Part shown: positions 18,054-19,818 of the stretch, in pieces | Layout: the number at the start of each line of letters is the position of its first letter | Position numbering within the stretch: the stretch's first letter is position 1 | Assembly: GCA_019693395.1 (NCBI GenBank) | Contig: JAAMXP010000018.1 | Location: 1-19,818 of the forward strand | Direction of reading: 5' to 3' | Source: Ettlia oleoabundans | Lineage: Eukaryota; Chlorophyta; Chlorophyceae; Chlamydomonadales | DNA length: 19,818 bases | Made by a program: the position numbers and the translations under genes | Notes under the pieces: model-generated | What the model was told of the DNA's origin: nothing | What the model saw: only the letters and a program-made list of their open reading frames with translations | Databases searched by the model: none

Positions 18054-19818
18054 ATGGCTGGCTCCCGCAGCACGCGGGCTGCCGGGCTGTTGTGCCTGCT
18101 CATGGCCTTGGCAGGCGTTCACGCCCAAACCGTGCTGACCGGTGAGCTTGACCCGTAGATCACTAGATACTACCATGGCTTTCCGTATCGGCGGGAGAGC
18201 AAGGCATGTAGAATGTGATGGATACAGCGGACTGCGCCGGCATTCCACCGCCGCTCTTCACCGCCATCTTTGGGTCTGGCAGTTGTCCGCCTGTTTATGC
18301 CCATGTCCGCTGTGTTTCTCCGTTTTGAACTCAGATATAACCAACAGAACCGCCGATGCCTCGTCTATTGATGAGTTTTGGCTGCCGTGTGGCAAGACAA
18401 CACCGTGCCAGGATGCCAGCGCCTGTTGCGCCATTTGGGTGAGCATTGCGGGGTGCTGCAACGCACTCGTGCGACTTACAGTTGGCAATGCTGGTTTGCA
18501 GATTGGCTTAACGCCCTACCAAGGCTTATCGTTGTTAAGTATGGCATGTGTCTGTAGCAATTCCATGCTTTGACCCGTGTTGACCACCGCTGCGTGTGTT
18601 TCTTGGGCTTCCAACTCAACTCTCTTCAGGGTGTTTGTGGCTACACGGAGAGGTTCTGCGGGGAGCATTGCCTCAGCGGCGCCTGCTTTGGCGGTAACAA
18701 CTCGCCATCACCGGCTGTCGAGAATGTTACGCCGCATGAAGACAATGTGCCGCCGACCACGAACCCCAATGAGTTCAAGGGTGAGAAGAAGCCTTGGTCA
18801 GTTGTGCAGGCATCCTGCTGCTGGTTTGCCATCTATGAAGGCTGACTGACACAAGTCTGGTCGGGTGCTGCTGCTGCTGCCCTACCTCGCTACAGACTCG
18901 CTGCTGAGTGTTAAGGAGGGTGAGGTGGCGCTGGCTGGATGCTCAAATCCTGGCTGGATCATTACCCGTGTTGAGAATGCTATCTACGGAAACGTGGAGG
19001 CCCAATGCAACTCCTCACTCAGCTACTGGTGAGGGTGCTGCTCTGCCAGGTGTTGTCTTGACTGCATGATGGTGTTAGGTGCTGCCGTCATGTGCCAGAT
19101 GACCTTGTGGCAGCTGCTGCATAATTGGGTGCCGGTGTATGGCAGGGATGATTGGCTGGTTGCAGAGCATAGTGCCTAATCAGCTGATGAACTGCTGCCA
19201 TTCACTTGCATTTAGCTGCTGCTTGGCACACATATTTTCAATGATGAGATTTATTGATACATTGCGCCGCCTGCTTCAGGATCACGTCATCTGCATGTGT
19301 GGGGCAGACGGCTTGCATGGTGCCTGCTGTGAATGCTGTTTTCGATGATTCTTGCCCCTTCATCCTGAAGAGTCTGCAGTTTGGCTACAGGTGCGTGAAT
19401 GGAGCCAACAGTGTGTGTTATCAAAGGGAAAGCGATGTAGGGGTGTTTTGCTTGCATTAAGTCCTGCCCAGTACACTTGCGGATCCCTGGTAGCTGACAG
19501 CTCAACCTCCCTGCCCACCTGTGTCAACTGCATACAGGTGTCAGCCGTTGCAAGACTTGCCAACAAACAGGTGGGTCCTGATGTCTGATGTGTGGCCGCA
19601 CCTGTTGCAGATGCTCTCAAGGTGTCAGCACGTCAACACGGAGGCTTGTGCATTTAATAACCCATCTCCTGCTCCCCTGCCTGCAGCCCCAGCCCTGAAG
19701 CGCCACTGCCACCCCCTCTGCCAGCAGAGTCCACCGACCCGTCCGTCCTGCCTGATCTTCCCACCTTGAGCCCGCCACCCCCTAGCCCTCAGTCCCCTTC
19801 CCCGCCACCCCCTAGCCC
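18054..19818 (+). CDS. Secreted chitin-binding (hevein-like) + SUEL lectin + proline-rich protein, 3' partial, 7 exons seen
   Basis: Predicted extracellular or cell-wall carbohydrate-binding protein. Exons: 18054-18141, 18335-18438, 18630-18780, 18896-19028, 19280-19390, 19538-19570, 19687 to the window end; 250 residues so far. Residues 1-24 are a signal peptide ending VHA; the ATG has A at -3 and G at +4. Residues 48-83 have eight cysteines in the hevein pattern (C48, C54, C60, C61, C67, C74, C78, C83; CCAIW then GVCGYTERFCG), with the intron falling between W64 and G65. A Pro/Asn/Thr-rich linker follows (84-114). Residues 124-197 match the SUEL galactose/rhamnose lectin fold: VALAGCSNPGWIITRVENAIYGN, CVGQTACMVPAVNAVFDDSCP, ending in LQFGYRC. 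The last exon is proline-rich with SPPPPSPQSP units, typical of hydroxyproline-rich wall glycoproteins, and is still open at the window edge. The 33-nt exon 6 was chosen because it supplies the final domain Cys and both phases. More domains may lie beyond the window. Confidence 0.82.
19771..19818 (+). repeat. 30-bp coding tandem repeat encoding SPPPPSPQSP units
   Basis: The block starting CCCGCCACCCCCTAGCCC at 19771 starts again at 19801, an exact period of 30 bp (ten codons), and is cut by the window end. It encodes the proline-rich tail of the lectin gene and may continue further. Confidence 0.85.

Overview
This is eukaryotic nuclear DNA from a green alga (Chlorophyta). Every recognisable gene is cut into many short exons (most 40-320 nt) by introns of roughly 80-430 nt with GT-AG or occasional GC-AG ends. 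Introns are rich in TGC/CTGC words, base composition is moderately GC-rich, and TGTAA, the usual green-algal poly(A) signal, lies 3' of several genes. There is no bacterial operon structure, and no tRNA, rRNA, CRISPR or transposon was seen. The order or genus cannot be fixed by eye. Gene models come from joining exons by hand on phase and family conservation.

Layout: (1) 92-5765, plus: 3' two thirds of the spliceosomal DEAD-box helicase PRP28/DDX23, 18 exons, 5' end outside the window. (2) 6347-10106, plus: a complete 16-exon gene for a 562-residue pentameric ligand-gated ion channel (Cys-loop receptor superfamily) with signal peptide, beta-sandwich ligand domain lacking the Cys-loop cysteines, four membrane helices and a long cytoplasmic loop. 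(3) 10368 to about 11200, minus: a small spliced gene of unknown function carrying a repeated L-G-x-x-Y-G-T-E-A-A motif, convergent with gene 2. (4) 11306-14656, minus: a complete 8-exon membrane-anchored M14 metallocarboxypeptidase of the CPD/SOL1 type. (5) 15218-17451, plus: a complete 8-exon WDR83/MORG1-like seven-WD-repeat protein, divergent from gene 4. (6) 18054 to the window end, plus: a secreted protein joining a hevein-type chitin-binding domain, a SUEL-type lectin domain and a proline-rich SPPPPSP tail, 3' end outside the window.

The genes do not form a single pathway. Genes 1 and 5 are both linked to the spliceosome in other eukaryotes. Genes 2, 4 and 6 all enter the secretory route: one predicted surface receptor-channel, one peptide-trimming ectoenzyme and one wall or matrix lectin. 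The most unusual items are the ligand-gated channel, with a prokaryote-like pore and a Glu at pore position 2', and the chitin-binding/SUEL/proline-rich lectin. Also notable are the small repeat gene, which is easily missed because its exons lack their own start codons, and a three-copy 11-bp repeat at the WDR83 stop codon that puts stops in all three frames.
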